A DNA stretch of 64,000 nucleotides from Echinicola salinicaeni (GCF_014280965.1 NZ_JACODZ010000013.1:1-64000), one strand, 5' to 3'. Numbered from the stretch's first letter, positions 16,891 to 25,719 are shown. Notes: generated from the sequence alone by a model not told the origin. A program made the numbers and translations.

Positions 16891-17874
16891 ATGAACGAGA
16901 TTGATAAGAATATACAAGAATTCAAGATTTGGTATGAGACTCAATTACCCTATCATAATGCGTCTGTTGATTTCTTCTGTCAATTAATTGGTGCTATACC
17001 TAAAGTGGAACTGGTTAAGGGACGAATAAAAAGCTACGAGGAAAGCGTCAATAAATTCACAAGAAAGTATTTGCCATTTATTGACACGAAAGAAAAGGAC
17101 TTCAAAATCAGTTATTACCTTACAGATTTGATTGGCATTCGTGCTGTTTGTTTTTATGCTGAAGAGGTGTATGAAATAAGACGTGGACTAAGGAAGTACT
17201 TCAAAGAGCTGGAAATAACGGACAAATCAAGCCAATTAGAAAAGACGGAGGATAAATTTGGTTACAAAAGTTTGCATCTGCAATTGGTCTTGAAACGGGG
17301 ACTGAAAGGTATTGACGATGTAGATAGGTTTAAAAATATTCAAATTGAGCTTCAAATTCGAACAGTTATACAGGATGCTTGGAGTGTATTAGATCATAAA
17401 ATAAAATACAAAAAAAGCATACCACAGAGTTTGAAAAGAAGAATTAATAGGCTTTCAGCACTTTTTGAAATCGCAGATGAAGAATTTTCAAATATTCAAA
17501 AAGAAATTTTGAAAGAAGAAAACAAGATAAATTATAGGCTGAAAAAGGGAGGGCGAATCGAAACACTTAAAACACTGGATGTATTCAGGTTCTTATTTGT
17601 TGCATTGAAATATTTTCCTCATTATGATTTTGCAGAATACAAGGTTGATAGTTTTGTCCAAGAAATTCTATTATTGAAAAGCGATTTTACTGAAGGTGCC
17701 TTAAATGAAGCTTTGAAGGATAATCTTTCGTATGTTGATACGATCGAAAAAAGAATAAATCAGGATTTAAACCCATATACTAAAATCCGCTACTGTTTGT
17801 ATAAGTCCAATATTGAAAGCTTTAAACCAATTTTATCAGTGCACCAACAAGGTATATTTAATGCCTTAGGTTAA
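16891..17874 (+). CDS. RelA/SpoT-domain protein (single-domain alarmone-synthetase-like)
   Basis: A 327-residue cytoplasmic protein with one RelA/SpoT nucleotidyltransferase domain at residues about 40-180. VKGRIKSYEES supplies substrate-binding basic residues, LTDLIGIRAV carries the metal-binding Asp79, GYKSLH (124-129) the stacking tyrosine, and ELQIRT (153-158) the catalytic glutamate, followed by AWSVLDHKIKYK. There is no HD hydrolase or TGS/ACT region, so it is not a long RSH protein. The C-terminal half (about 180-327) is helical and unidentified. It could synthesise (p)ppGpp or pyrophosphorylate another acceptor as toxic SAS proteins do. No adjacent antitoxin-like gene is seen, which argues mildly against a toxin. 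Confidence 0.8.
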   Translation: MNEIDKNIQEFKIWYETQLPYHNASVDFFCQLIGAIPKVELVKGRIKSYEESVNKFTRKYLPFIDTKEKDFKISYYLTDLIGIRAVCFYAEEVYEIRRGLRKYFKELEITDKSSQLEKTEDKFGYKSLHLQLVLKRGLKGIDDVDRFKNIQIELQIRTVIQDAWSVLDHKIKYKKSIPQSLKRRINRLSALFEIADEEFSNIQKEILKEENKINYRLKKGGRIETLKTLDVFRFLFVALKYFPHYDFAEYKVDSFVQEILLLKSDFTEGALNEALKDNLSYVDTIEKRINQDLNPYTKIRYCLYKSNIESFKPILSVHQQGIFNALG

Positions 17875-18272
17875 GAGGTTTATATAAGCGATAAATACTT
17901 TATCTATATAGAACTAAAATTTGGGTATAGAGTTTTTCTCCCGGCAATGTTGGAGAGATGGGGATAAATAGTTCTTTATGTATATCTGCAATTGCACCAG
18001 TAAGTTTTACCATTCAAAACATTCCCAATTAAGAGAATACATATCTTTAAGAAATACTAATTTAAATCTGTTTAGATCCGTGGAGTCTCCCGATAAATCG
18101 GAACAGGCTGTGTGAAATAAGTTTACTGGTGTTAAAACGGATAATCATATAGTTCTTTAAAGCATCAGCATTTGAAATACCTTCTTTACGAAATTTTTGT
18201 GGTTTACTATACTAGGCAAGAAACCATAAGTTTTATTTGAAAGGCAATTTGGCGCTTATCAATATGTGTCTT
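17875..18272. other. Intergenic, no features
   Basis: A 398-base gap between convergent genes. No gene and no clear terminator stem were seen. Confidence 0.35.
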
Positions 18273-18491
18273 TTATTTCTCCCGCATTTCTTTGTTTTTT
18301 TCTATTAGAATAGCATTAGGGACAAATTCCCTCTCGAAATAAACCAGCTCTTTTTTTTCTGGAAATTCAAATATTTTACAATAATATATCTGGTCAATAT
18401 ACCTTCTTATAATCAGTTTTAAACTGGGATTGACCTTAGCGTATACTATATCGCCTGGATTATAGCTGTTTTGTACGAATTGTTTGCTCAT
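18273..18491 (-). CDS. Small beta-rich protein, YodC/DUF2158-like
   Basis: A 72-residue protein: YNPGDIVYAKVNPSLKLIIRRYIDQIYYCKIFE, then FPEKKELVYFEREFV. The 'xxGDIVxxK...P.L...RRY...YYCK' pattern resembles small SH3-like barrel proteins such as YodC/DUF2158, which begin 'FKxGDVVxLKSGGPxMTV'. No signal peptide. The biochemical function is unknown. It stands alone on the reverse strand upstream of the desaturase. Confidence 0.6.
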   Translation of the reverse strand: MSKQFVQNSYNPGDIVYAKVNPSLKLIIRRYIDQIYYCKIFEFPEKKELVYFEREFVPNAILIEKNKEMREK

Positions 18492-18967
18492 GATTCTTTT
18501 TTTTAATTATTACTGAAGTTTAGGTTTTTTTAAAGTAAATCTGTTATAAAGTGATTGATTAATCTTACATGAATCACACATTTAGATAATATGAGGGGCT
18601 TATATGCTTTTTAGGGTAATGACTCAGTCAAAGGTATTTATTGACTGCATTGAGAATAATAGGAACCTCTTTTTAATAAGAAAAGGTAGTAATTCAATAT
18701 CTTTTACTACCTTTACTGAATAAGATAAAAGGCAGATCCCAAAAAAATGATCGCCTTGATTAATGATGGCGGAATAAGAGCCTGAGTAGCATTTCAAGAG
18801 TTTTCCTTCAATCGGCTTTAATTCTTTTTTCTACTTTTAATTCATATTTAGCATTAGGCTGCAATATGAATTAAGTCTACCAATCATACTTAATATGAAA
18901 GCCGAAGTTTCATTATTATTACCTAAATACCCTTTATATCAAAAACATTAGATTTTCGGAGTCAGTA
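18492..18967. other. Divergent intergenic region
   Basis: A 476-base gap between the small reverse-strand gene and the desaturase. It contains the hairpin at 18682-18714 and otherwise no gene signal; both promoters are expected here. Confidence 0.4.
18682..18714. terminator. Hairpin with terminator-like ends
   Basis: AAAGGTAGTAA and TTACTACCTTT make a perfect 11-bp stem with an 11-base loop. No gene ends directly before it on the forward strand, and on the reverse strand it would precede the 72-residue gene. It might therefore be a leader or an unrecognised transcript end. Confidence 0.4.
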
Positions 18968-20017
18968 TTGTCTGATTTCTCCATTACCCTTCGTGGCCGA
19001 GTTAATACCCATTTTAAGACAGCCAAAAAATCCAAGTTTGGAAATCTGGAAATGATTCTCAAAACCTTCTTTATGTTCGGGCTTTATTTTATCCCTGTTC
19101 TATTGGTTATTTTGGGATTGTTTAATGAAAGCTGGCAGTTGTTCCTGTGTTTCGTCTTAAGTGGTTTTGGAATGGCTGGTATTGGCATGGGGGTTATGCA
19201 TGATGCTATCCATGGAACCTATTCAAAAAACAGGAAAATAAATAAACTATTGAGTTATAGTCTGAATATGGTTGGGGCAAATGCAACCGTGTGGAAGATC
19301 CAGCATAATGTTCTTCATCATTCCTATACCAATATTGATGAAGGAGACGATGACCTCAATGTTCCGTTATTCCTTCGATTCTCACCTCATGCAAAGAAAA
19401 ATCGTTTACATGCCTATCAGCATTGGTACACTTGGTTTTTTTATTGTTTGTCTACTTTATCATGGGTAACGTCAAAGGACTTTATCAGGCTTGATAGGTA
19501 TTATAAAATGGGCTTACTGAAAGGAAAGCATATTTATCTCAATACTTTGTTAAAGATGCTGGCCTGGAAGATGGTTTATTATACTTTCATTCTCCTTCTA
19601 CCTATTCTGTTTTCACCATTTGGCACAGGAGAAATACTGTTGGCATTCTTGCTACTACATGCTGTGACAGGCTTATGCATTTCATTGGTGTTTCAGACAG
19701 CCCATATAATGCCTGAAGTAGCTTTTCCAAAAATGAATAAAGATGGGGAAGTAAAAGGAGAAAGGATCATCCACCAATTGCTGACGACCTGCAATTATTC
19801 AGAACAGAACCGAGTGTTTTCATGGCTTATAGGAGGGTTGAATTACCAAATTGAGCATCACTTGTTTCCGAATATTTGTCATGTACACTATCATAAAATA
19901 GCTCCTATTGTGAGGGAAACAGCAGCAGAATATCAGTTGCCTTATTATTCAAAGGTGTCGTTTTGGGAGGCTTTAAAGTCCCATTTCAAAATGCTCAGGT
20001 GGCTGGGAAATAGTTAG
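18968..20017 (+). CDS. Membrane fatty-acid desaturase (acyl-lipid type)
   Basis: A 349-residue desaturase begun at TTG 18968. It has the three histidine boxes of the di-iron membrane desaturases: HDAIH (residues 78-82), HNVLHH (113-118) and QIEHH near 297. Hydrophobic hairpins lie at about 35-75 and 185-235. The glutamine at the start of the third box, Q-x-x-HH, is typical of front-end type desaturases, which use electrons from ferredoxin or cytochrome b5; no cytochrome b5 domain is fused. It introduces a double bond into membrane acyl chains, usually in response to cold. A paralogue lies at 34.4 kb and a cold-shock protein gene follows 175 bases downstream. Confidence 0.85.
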   Translation: MSDFSITLRGRVNTHFKTAKKSKFGNLEMILKTFFMFGLYFIPVLLVILGLFNESWQLFLCFVLSGFGMAGIGMGVMHDAIHGTYSKNRKINKLLSYSLNMVGANATVWKIQHNVLHHSYTNIDEGDDDLNVPLFLRFSPHAKKNRLHAYQHWYTWFFYCLSTLSWVTSKDFIRLDRYYKMGLLKGKHIYLNTLLKMLAWKMVYYTFILLLPILFSPFGTGEILLAFLLLHAVTGLCISLVFQTAHIMPEVAFPKMNKDGEVKGERIIHQLLTTCNYSEQNRVFSWLIGGLNYQIEHHLFPNICHVHYHKIAPIVRETAAEYQLPYYSKVSFWEALKSHFKMLRWLGNS

Positions 20018-20192
20018 TAAGACAAGAATGAATGCCACTAGATAAAATCTTATCAAAATATCATAAGGGTGGAGGTTTGTAAGTATGATTGCCTATAAGT
20101 TTAAGTTGATGTATATCATTTGAGCAGGCAATGGTTGTCGCGAAACCCTTTGACTAAAAATAAATTAATAACAAATAAAAATTCAATAAAAC

Positions 20193-20384
20193 ATGAATGA
20201 AGGAACAGTAAAATTCTATAACGATTCCAAAGGCTACGGCTTTATTACACCGAATGATAATGGAGATGATATTTTTGTCCACGAAAGTGGATTAATTGAT
20301 GAGATACAGGAAAATGATGAGGTGAAATATGAGGTAGAGCAAGGTAGAAAAGGCTTGAATGCGGTCAGAGTTGAACGGGTTTAA
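20193..20384 (+). CDS. Cold-shock domain protein
   Basis: A 63-residue CspA-type protein. RNP1 reads KGYGFI (residues 13-18) and RNP2 DIFVH (26-30), the two nucleic-acid-binding motifs of the five-stranded OB-fold. It binds single-stranded RNA or DNA and melts mRNA structure in the cold or under stress. The 175-base leader upstream is long enough for the cold-responsive 5' UTR seen in csp genes, but I could not fold it. A strong terminator follows. Confidence 0.9.
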   Translation: MNEGTVKFYNDSKGYGFITPNDNGDDIFVHESGLIDEIQENDEVKYEVEQGRKGLNAVRVERV

Positions 20385-20426
20385 ATGATTAATTATCAGG
20401 GTTATTTACCTTGATGATGAATGATT

Positions 20427-20473
20427 AAAGGTCATGCTTACTTGAACTATTCAAGGATGCATGACCTTTTTTT
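20427..20473 (+). terminator. Intrinsic terminator of the cold-shock gene
   Basis: AAAGGTCATGC and GCATGACCTTT form a perfect 11-bp stem and run into a seven-base T-tract. A typical Rho-independent terminator 43 bases after the stop codon. Confidence 0.85.
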
Positions 20474-20620
20474 ATATGAAAGTCTAGAATAAAAAGTAGA
20501 GGCATCTTAAAAAATGAGATAAGGCAAGACCGGTATCATTTTGAAGTGCAAAGTTTTAAGCTTCGTATATAACCAGTCAATTTCAGTATCCGTTATTTAA
20601 AAGGGACCAATTGGAAAAAA

Positions 20621-21181
20621 ATGAAACTCTATATCAAATATATGGTCAGCCTCAGATGCAAAATGATGGTGAAAGAAGAACTTAAAAAATTAGGGATTCG
20701 ACATTTTGTAGTCGAATTGGGAACTGTAGATCTTCATGAAAAAATATCGGAAAAGCAGAGAAAGGAATTTGCCAAGAATTTGTTGAGATCCGGCTTGGAG
20801 TTGTTGGAGGATAAAAGAAGTATACTTATCGAAAAAATAAAGAATTTAATAATTGAAATGGTCCATTATGAAGATGAATTGCCTAAAACTAATTATTCAG
20901 ATTATATAAGTGAGAAATTGGGCTATGATTATACTTACCTTGCTAATACTTTTTCTGAAGTAAAAGGTATAACCATACAGCAGTTTATTATTCTTCATAA
21001 GATCGAAAGGGTCAAGGAATTGCTATTGTATGACGAGCTAAGTCTTTCGGAAATTTCATATAAACTACATTATAGTAGTGCCGCCCATCTTTCCAATCAA
21101 TTTAAAAAAGTTACAGGTCTTACTCCTTCTTATTACAAAAAGTTGAAGAAGAAACGGAATCAGAACTTGGAGAATTTGTAA
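20621..21181 (+). CDS. AraC-family transcriptional regulator
   Basis: A 186-residue regulator. The C-terminal two-HTH AraC domain occupies about residues 85-180 (YISEKLGYDYTYLANTFSEVKGITIQQF, LSLSEISYKLHYSSAAHLSNQFKKVTGLTPSYYKK). The N-terminal 70 residues (KLYIKYMVSLRCKMMVKEELKKLGI...VELGTVDLHE) look like a small alpha/beta domain with a cysteine rather than the usual cupin sensor. That is an architecture seen in short Bacteroidota AraC proteins whose ligand is unknown. It is downstream of the desaturase/cold-shock pair but separated by a terminator. Target genes are unknown. Confidence 0.8.
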   Translation: MKLYIKYMVSLRCKMMVKEELKKLGIRHFVVELGTVDLHEKISEKQRKEFAKNLLRSGLELLEDKRSILIEKIKNLIIEMVHYEDELPKTNYSDYISEKLGYDYTYLANTFSEVKGITIQQFIILHKIERVKELLLYDELSLSEISYKLHYSSAAHLSNQFKKVTGLTPSYYKKLKKKRNQNLENL

Positions 21182-21856
21182 ATCTGTATATCCGCTATTT
21201 CACCAGTATATTTTAGCCTTCAAAACATTCTCTCAAAAACAGCACAGATCTCACAGAAATGATTGTATAAACCTTTCTACTGGCCCAGCTAGGACCATGG
21301 AGGACAGGCAGTGGGAAATCAGGTTACTGGTGTGAAAATGGTCCATATTAATGAATATAACATTTTTAATATTGCTCCTTTAACCCGTATTTACCCCCTA
21401 GTTTAGCCGTGTTTATCCCGTGTTTTAGCCGTGTTGCTCTTATCAGAGACTTAGGCTAGTCTACACCTTAAGTCCTAGAAAAGCATGGGGACATACCTTT
21501 CAATATTTTGGTTGTAAGAAGCTTAGGAATCCTTCTATCCCTCATCGCGATAAGCCAATATTTTTACAACTATTAAGGAGCTTGATGGCATTTTCCATTC
21601 CGAAGAGAGATGATCCCCCCTTATCTTTTAACAGATTATGAGTCCATAAAATGTTTTTAAATTTTAGAGGGTTCGATTATTTGTTGTTTATAAAATGAAT
21701 TTATCCACTTAGATCTGTCAAGCTGTTTTAATCAATGAAGATAAATGGGAAGGATGTGTGATATGTGTAAGTTTATTTTTTTTACTGTAAGGTTTATTTT
21801 GTGAGATATCTTTAGATTTCTTGGTAAGATAATCTTTTCTACTAAAATCAAATAAG
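21182..21856. other. Intergenic region with direct repeats
   Basis: A 675-base gap. Its only structure is the TTTAGCCGTGTT direct repeat near 21400. No gene is supported on either strand. Confidence 0.4.
21381..21440. repeat. Short direct repeats, 22-base period
   Basis: TTTAGCCGTGTT occurs at 21402-21413 and again at 21424-21435, with a related, more degenerate unit (AACCCGTATTTACCCCC) just before. The period is 22 bases. There is no CRISPR-like spacer organisation and no cas gene in the window. It is probably a fragment of a dispersed intergenic repeat. Confidence 0.45.
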
Positions 21857-21973
21857 ATGACTAAGGAAAAAAACAGTAAATCGAAATCAGACAAAAAGCA
21901 GCCGGTGAGAAATTTAAAAGAAAAGCGGGCTGCTAAAGAAGCAAAAAGAAGGGAAAAAGAGCAAAAAGATTAG
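21857..21973 (+). CDS. Tiny highly charged basic protein
   Basis: A 38-residue frame from ATG to TAG that is almost entirely Lys, Arg, Glu, Asp and Ala, containing NLKEKRAAKEAKRREKEQK. Small lysine-rich proteins with an LKEKRAAKxAK core recur in Bacteroidota as I recall them, so I call it as real. Composition suggests a disordered or single-helix protein, possibly nucleic-acid associated. Function unknown. Confidence 0.5.
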   Translation: MTKEKNSKSKSDKKQPVRNLKEKRAAKEAKRREKEQKD

Positions 21974-22284
21974 TTTAGCTCATTTCCCATAAATCACACC
22001 TTGTGAATGATAAGTGCTTATGGGGGCACAATACTAGGTCACTGCCCTGCTACTGTGCATGACTTTCTATCTCTCCTCTGTTTTAATAAGTACTCAAAAC
22101 CGCTCTTTTGAAGTATAATAGGAGTAAAAAAAGTTGACCAAATAGAACTTCTTATTAATGCTACTATCTCTTTCTGGTGGACTGGATGATTTGGTATGAA
22201 TATCATTTGTTCTTAATAAAAGGTTTCGTCGTTACAATGGTCTTATAATCGATCGAATTATAAACCTATCATAATAGCAGGGAA
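21974..22284. other. Intergenic before the sugar cassette
   Basis: A 311-base gap that should contain the promoter of the PIG-L/glycosyltransferase operon. Nothing else is recognisable. Confidence 0.35.
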
Positions 22285-22938
22285 ATGCATGAAGAAACAA
22301 ACAATCCAAAAGAAATAAATGCAACTGTCCTGGTGGCTCACCCTGATGATGAGACCATTTGGGCAGGAGGATTAATTTTAGAAAATCCTGATTGGAACTG
22401 GACCATCATTTGTCTTTGTAGGGCAAATGATGGAGATAGAGCTCCTAAGTTTTATCGAGCTCTGGAAATGTTTGGAGCAAAGGGCATAATGGCTGACCTT
22501 GACGATGGACCTGAACAAAATCCTTTAGATTTAAATATACTTGAAGACACTATAGTGGACTTATTGTCTTGTAGACCAGTGAATTTGATTTTTTCCCATA
22601 GTCCTTATGGTGAATATACCCGACATCTCAGGCATGAAGAAATCGGTAAATCAGTTATAAAATTATGGGAAGAGAAGCGTATCAAGACTGATGAATTATG
22701 GCTTTTTGCCTATCGCGACAACAACATGCGTCATGTGCCCAAACCTATTCCTGATGCCCACTTTCATTTACCGCTTGGAGGGAATGTTTTTAAAGCAAAG
22801 CGGGCATTAATCAGCAGCGTATATGGTTTTTCCAATGAGAGCTGGGAATTTAAGGCGTGCAATTGGACGGAAGCTTTTTGGTGTTTTCTAAATGCTGAGG
22901 ATGCCTCTAAATGGTTTAAAAAACATTCAAGGAAATGA
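22285..22938 (+). CDS. PIG-L/LmbE-family deacetylase
   Basis: A 217-residue protein of the PIG-L family. The zinc motif A-H-P-D-D-E is at residues 18-23, with His19 and Asp22 as expected ligands, and SHSPYGEYTRHLRHEE (about 112-127) supplies the third ligand and active-site histidines. The family removes acetyl groups from N-acetylglucosaminyl conjugates, as in MshB and BshB in thiol biosynthesis, and in GPI precursors. It overlaps the next gene by four bases (ATGA), so it is translationally coupled to a GT4 glycosyltransferase, the same enzyme pairing as in MshA/MshB and BshA/BshB. The actual substrate is unknown. Confidence 0.85.
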   Translation: MHEETNNPKEINATVLVAHPDDETIWAGGLILENPDWNWTIICLCRANDGDRAPKFYRALEMFGAKGIMADLDDGPEQNPLDLNILEDTIVDLLSCRPVNLIFSHSPYGEYTRHLRHEEIGKSVIKLWEEKRIKTDELWLFAYRDNNMRHVPKPIPDAHFHLPLGGNVFKAKRALISSVYGFSNESWEFKACNWTEAFWCFLNAEDASKWFKKHSRK

Positions 22939-24077
22939 AGGTATTGGTATTATATGACTATCCCCCTTCTCCTGGAGGACTTTCTACCCAGGGTGATTTG
23001 TTGTATCAAGGCCTGTTGGAGATAGGGGTTGATGCCTATGCAGTTCATTTTCAATCTTCACAAGAGAAAGAGTGGTATTACCGTTGGTTTAGGCCTGATA
23101 TAGTGGTAGGGATTGGGTATTGGGGACATATTCAGGATATAGTTATTCATCCAAATAGACACGGGTTAGTGGCCGTTCCCTGGCTTGTTGCTGACGGATT
23201 TGTCGGTAATTTTCGCGAGGTTTTAAATAAGCTTCCCCTTATTTTGGTTACTTCAAACTGGGTGAAACAAATGTATATTCGTGATGGTATAAAGGGCGAG
23301 AATATCGAAGTTTTGCCTGTGGGATGTAAAACAGATATATTTTGTCCAGTCTCGGCGGAGGACGAAAAAGTTTTGGCCATAAGAGCGGCTCTTGAAATTT
23401 CTTCCGATCAGTTGATGATCCTTACAGTTGGAGGTGATGCCACTTCAAAAGGAGCCCAGGAGGTGATGAAAGCACTGGCCATTATTGAAAATAAAGTATC
23501 AGACTGGAAATATATATGTAAAGTATGGCCTCAAGAAAGGACTAATCTTCAGAACGTAGTTGATCGAGAGCTTTCGGGATTATTAGGGATTGAAAAGAGG
23601 GTTCAATATGTTACCAATACAGTTTCACGGAATTTTATGCCCTATCTGATTGCAGCATGTGATATTTATGCTGCCCCCTCGAGATTGGAGGGATTTGGTA
23701 TGCCACAAATTGAAGCCGGAGCGTGCAAAAAGCCTGTCATAGGTATTAAAGCTATGGGCATGTTGGATACCATTGTGCACAATGAAACGGGTTTTTTGGC
23801 AAGAGTGGCTCAAAAAATCGAAATAAATGAGGCTGAGCTGGGTATCGAGGCAGGTTATGAAGCGCCTCATATAGTGGTCTTTGAAAGCCCGAGAGTAGTG
23901 GATTATAGAGCAGATGTGAATGACATTGCTAAATATTTGTTGAAACTAATGAATAATAAGGGTTTACGTGATAAAATAGGGGAAAGGGCGAGGAAGTATA
24001 TTGTCACTAATTTTGACTACCGTGTAGTAGCCCGAAAATTTGTAAGCATTGTTCAAGATAGGCTAGGAATTAATTAG
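22935..24077 (+). CDS. GT4-family glycosyltransferase
   Basis: A 380-residue GT-B fold glycosyltransferase. The N-terminal acceptor domain begins MKVLVLYDYPPSPGGLSTQGDL. The C-terminal donor domain has the GT4 signature APSRLEGFGMPQIEAGACKKPVIG (E-x7-E type) around residues 255-280. Hydrophilic overall, so cytoplasmic. It overlaps the deacetylase by four bases and sits eight bases ahead of the GH100-like gene. The donor is probably a nucleotide sugar, and the acceptor may be the product or substrate of the neighbouring genes. Confidence 0.85.
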   Translation: MKVLVLYDYPPSPGGLSTQGDLLYQGLLEIGVDAYAVHFQSSQEKEWYYRWFRPDIVVGIGYWGHIQDIVIHPNRHGLVAVPWLVADGFVGNFREVLNKLPLILVTSNWVKQMYIRDGIKGENIEVLPVGCKTDIFCPVSAEDEKVLAIRAALEISSDQLMILTVGGDATSKGAQEVMKALAIIENKVSDWKYICKVWPQERTNLQNVVDRELSGLLGIEKRVQYVTNTVSRNFMPYLIAACDIYAAPSRLEGFGMPQIEAGACKKPVIGIKAMGMLDTIVHNETGFLARVAQKIEINEAELGIEAGYEAPHIVVFESPRVVDYRADVNDIAKYLLKLMNNKGLRDKIGERARKYIVTNFDYRVVARKFVSIVQDRLGIN

Positions 24078-24085
24078 GAGGAGAC
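24071..24085 (+). promoter_or_regulatory. Strong Shine-Dalgarno deciding a GTG start
   Basis: AGGAGGAG lies just before GTG 24086. Such a complete ribosome binding site is unusual in this AT-rich Bacteroidota sequence, and it supports the GTG as the start of the GH100-like gene. Confidence 0.6.
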
Positions 24086-25285
24086 GTGGATTCTGAAAAC
24101 AATAGATTAATTGAGGAAGCCAAGAAAGCAGCCTTGAGCGTTTTACTTTATAATGCTGACGGTCCTTTTGAGGGATTGCCCAGGACAGCTGGATTTGGAT
24201 ATCCAGAGCCCTATACCAGGGATCTTATGTTTTCAATTTTAGGGGTGGCGGTTTCCGGAAATGAAAAGTTGATAAAGAGTACCCGAAAGGTACTGGAAAT
24301 ACTTGCTCAAAACCAATCTCCCAAAGGTCATATTTCTTCTTTGGTTCACGAAGTGGATAATAGAGGGGCAAGTGATACCACTCCGTTATTTTTATTGGGA
24401 GTAAGTGTTTTCAGAAGAATAGTAGGAGAACCTCTGTTTTTAGAGCAGGCGGTTAAAAAATCGTTGACATGGATGGAATACCAGAGTCCCAGTGATGAAT
24501 ACCTTGTTGCCCAACTGCCCACCAGTGATTGGCGTGATGAACAATGGGTAATTGGTTATGGCTTGTTTGTAAATACCCTGGTATTTAGTTTTCTGATGCT
24601 TTTGGGTTGTAGAAAAAGGGCTTCGAAACTTTTTAAGGAGATAAGGTTTCTTAATCTGGACAAAAATAAAGAATTGAGAGGTGATCATGAAGGATTAATA
24701 TGGGAGAATCCTCCTTACTATTCATTGTGGAGATATAAAGTTTTTCGTAGTGACCGATTTGATCTATTGGGTAACAGCCTGGCCATTTTATCAGGAATAG
24801 CCTCCTTAAAAAGGGCTGAAGCCATCATTGAATGGATTGAAAAATGGTGCCAAAAGCAAAAGAATGAAGGAAAGCAAACATCAGACCTGCCTCCTAATTT
24901 CTTTCCTTTTATTGAACCGGGAGATCCGGACTGGCACTCTAGATACAGGAAATTTAACATGCCTGGCGAGTACCATAATGGAGGGATTTGGCCTTTTATA
25001 TGTAGTATCTATATATGTTCACTTGTAGCAGCACATAAATATGACCTAGCCGAAATGAAACTGGTAAGCCTTACTTATCTTGTAAAAAAGTCAAAGGACC
25101 GTAAATTATCTTTTGGATTTAATGAATGGTTAAGGCCAAAGGATGGTCTCCCCTGTGGGCAAGATTGGCAAAGTTGGAGTGCAGCCCTTTACCTGTATGC
25201 TGCTAAGTGTGTTCAAGAACGTAAAACTCCATTTTTTGATGGAATCAGAGAAGAGGTTGCTAAAAGATTTCAATATGAAGGGTAG
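24086..25285 (+). CDS. GH100-like (invertase-like) glycoside hydrolase
   Basis: A 399-residue protein with an (alpha/alpha)6-barrel pattern, starting at GTG behind a strong ribosome binding site. Motifs match those I associate with neutral/alkaline invertases of GH100: PYTRDLMFSILG near residue 46, DLLGNSLAILSGIAS around 228-242, and YHNGGIWPF around 293-301. At 399 residues it is somewhat shorter than plant GH100 enzymes (about 450 for the catalytic part). GH100 members hydrolyse sucrose; annotation pipelines may call it amylo-alpha-1,6-glucosidase. It has no signal peptide. Within this cassette it may trim or recycle the glycoside made by the GT4 enzymes. Substrate is inferred, not shown. 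Confidence 0.7.
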   Translation: MDSENNRLIEEAKKAALSVLLYNADGPFEGLPRTAGFGYPEPYTRDLMFSILGVAVSGNEKLIKSTRKVLEILAQNQSPKGHISSLVHEVDNRGASDTTPLFLLGVSVFRRIVGEPLFLEQAVKKSLTWMEYQSPSDEYLVAQLPTSDWRDEQWVIGYGLFVNTLVFSFLMLLGCRKRASKLFKEIRFLNLDKNKELRGDHEGLIWENPPYYSLWRYKVFRSDRFDLLGNSLAILSGIASLKRAEAIIEWIEKWCQKQKNEGKQTSDLPPNFFPFIEPGDPDWHSRYRKFNMPGEYHNGGIWPFICSIYICSLVAAHKYDLAEMKLVSLTYLVKKSKDRKLSFGFNEWLRPKDGLPCGQDWQSWSAALYLYAAKCVQERKTPFFDGIREEVAKRFQYEG

Positions 25286-25540
25286 ATATGGGGCTTGAAA
25301 GAGGATTATATTAGTGGGATTTTAGGACTAAGAGATTGGTTGATCTATTTTATGAGTATTCGTTTTACTTCTTGTAGCCAAATTCACAAAGGTTCCAGCT
25401 TATTTTTAAACTTTCCTGCCTTTTATTCAGGGGCATGTATATTCTTGAGGGTCTTTATGAATGCTTTGCAATTTTACCTAAAGCTTTGGGGACAGGCTAT
25501 TGGTGAAAAAGTGGGCAAACTTCGCCTAGGGGAGGTATGA

Positions 25541-25672
25541 AATCCAGGCGAGCCAACTCATTTCCTTAAGGCCCTTCGCAAACGCTGCAAAATCGAATGC
25601 TCCAAGGTACTGTTTCACGGTCTTATATTTATTATTTTGGATTTCCCTCGCTAGGTGCACTTTTCTGGATAC
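25541..25672 (-). pseudogene. C-terminal remnant of an unidentified gene
   Basis: Read on the reverse strand, this stretch gives a protein-like sequence of about 43 residues ending at a stop, including KTVKQYLGAFDFAAFAKGLK and EMSWLAWIS. An in-frame stop stands immediately upstream, inside the inverted repeat at 25661-25719. The composition is coding-like, but the frame is too short to be a gene. I read it as the tail of a decayed gene, perhaps from a mobile element; the family is not recognised. Confidence 0.35.
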
Positions 25673-25719
25673 TTATAACTGTTTAATTATGAGGTTTATA
25701 AGTGTTCGTATCCGGAAAT
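25661..25719. repeat. Imperfect inverted repeat
   Basis: TTTTCTGGATACTTATAA on the left pairs with TTATAAGTGTTCGTATCCGGAAA on the right, with a small bulge and a 15-base centre. It sits at the broken edge of the reverse-strand remnant. It may be an old element end or recombination site; there is no transposase nearby. Confidence 0.45.

Noticed and set aside
21381-21440. Possible CRISPR array
   Set aside because: Only two exact 12-base copies with no unique spacers and no cas genes in the window.
22285-24077. Bacillithiol biosynthesis (BshA/BshB) assignment for the GT4 and PIG-L pair
   Set aside because: The pairing is the same, but the neighbours (GH100-like, further GT4, GH130) and lack of BshC do not support it; kept only as an analogy.
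25295-25540. Forward frame of 81 codons after the GH100-like gene
   Set aside because: No recognisable domain, atypical composition and overlap with the likely remnant region.
25661-25719. Integron attC-type site
   Set aside because: The inverted repeat lacks the GTTRRRY/RYYYAAC core spacing, and no integron integrase is present.
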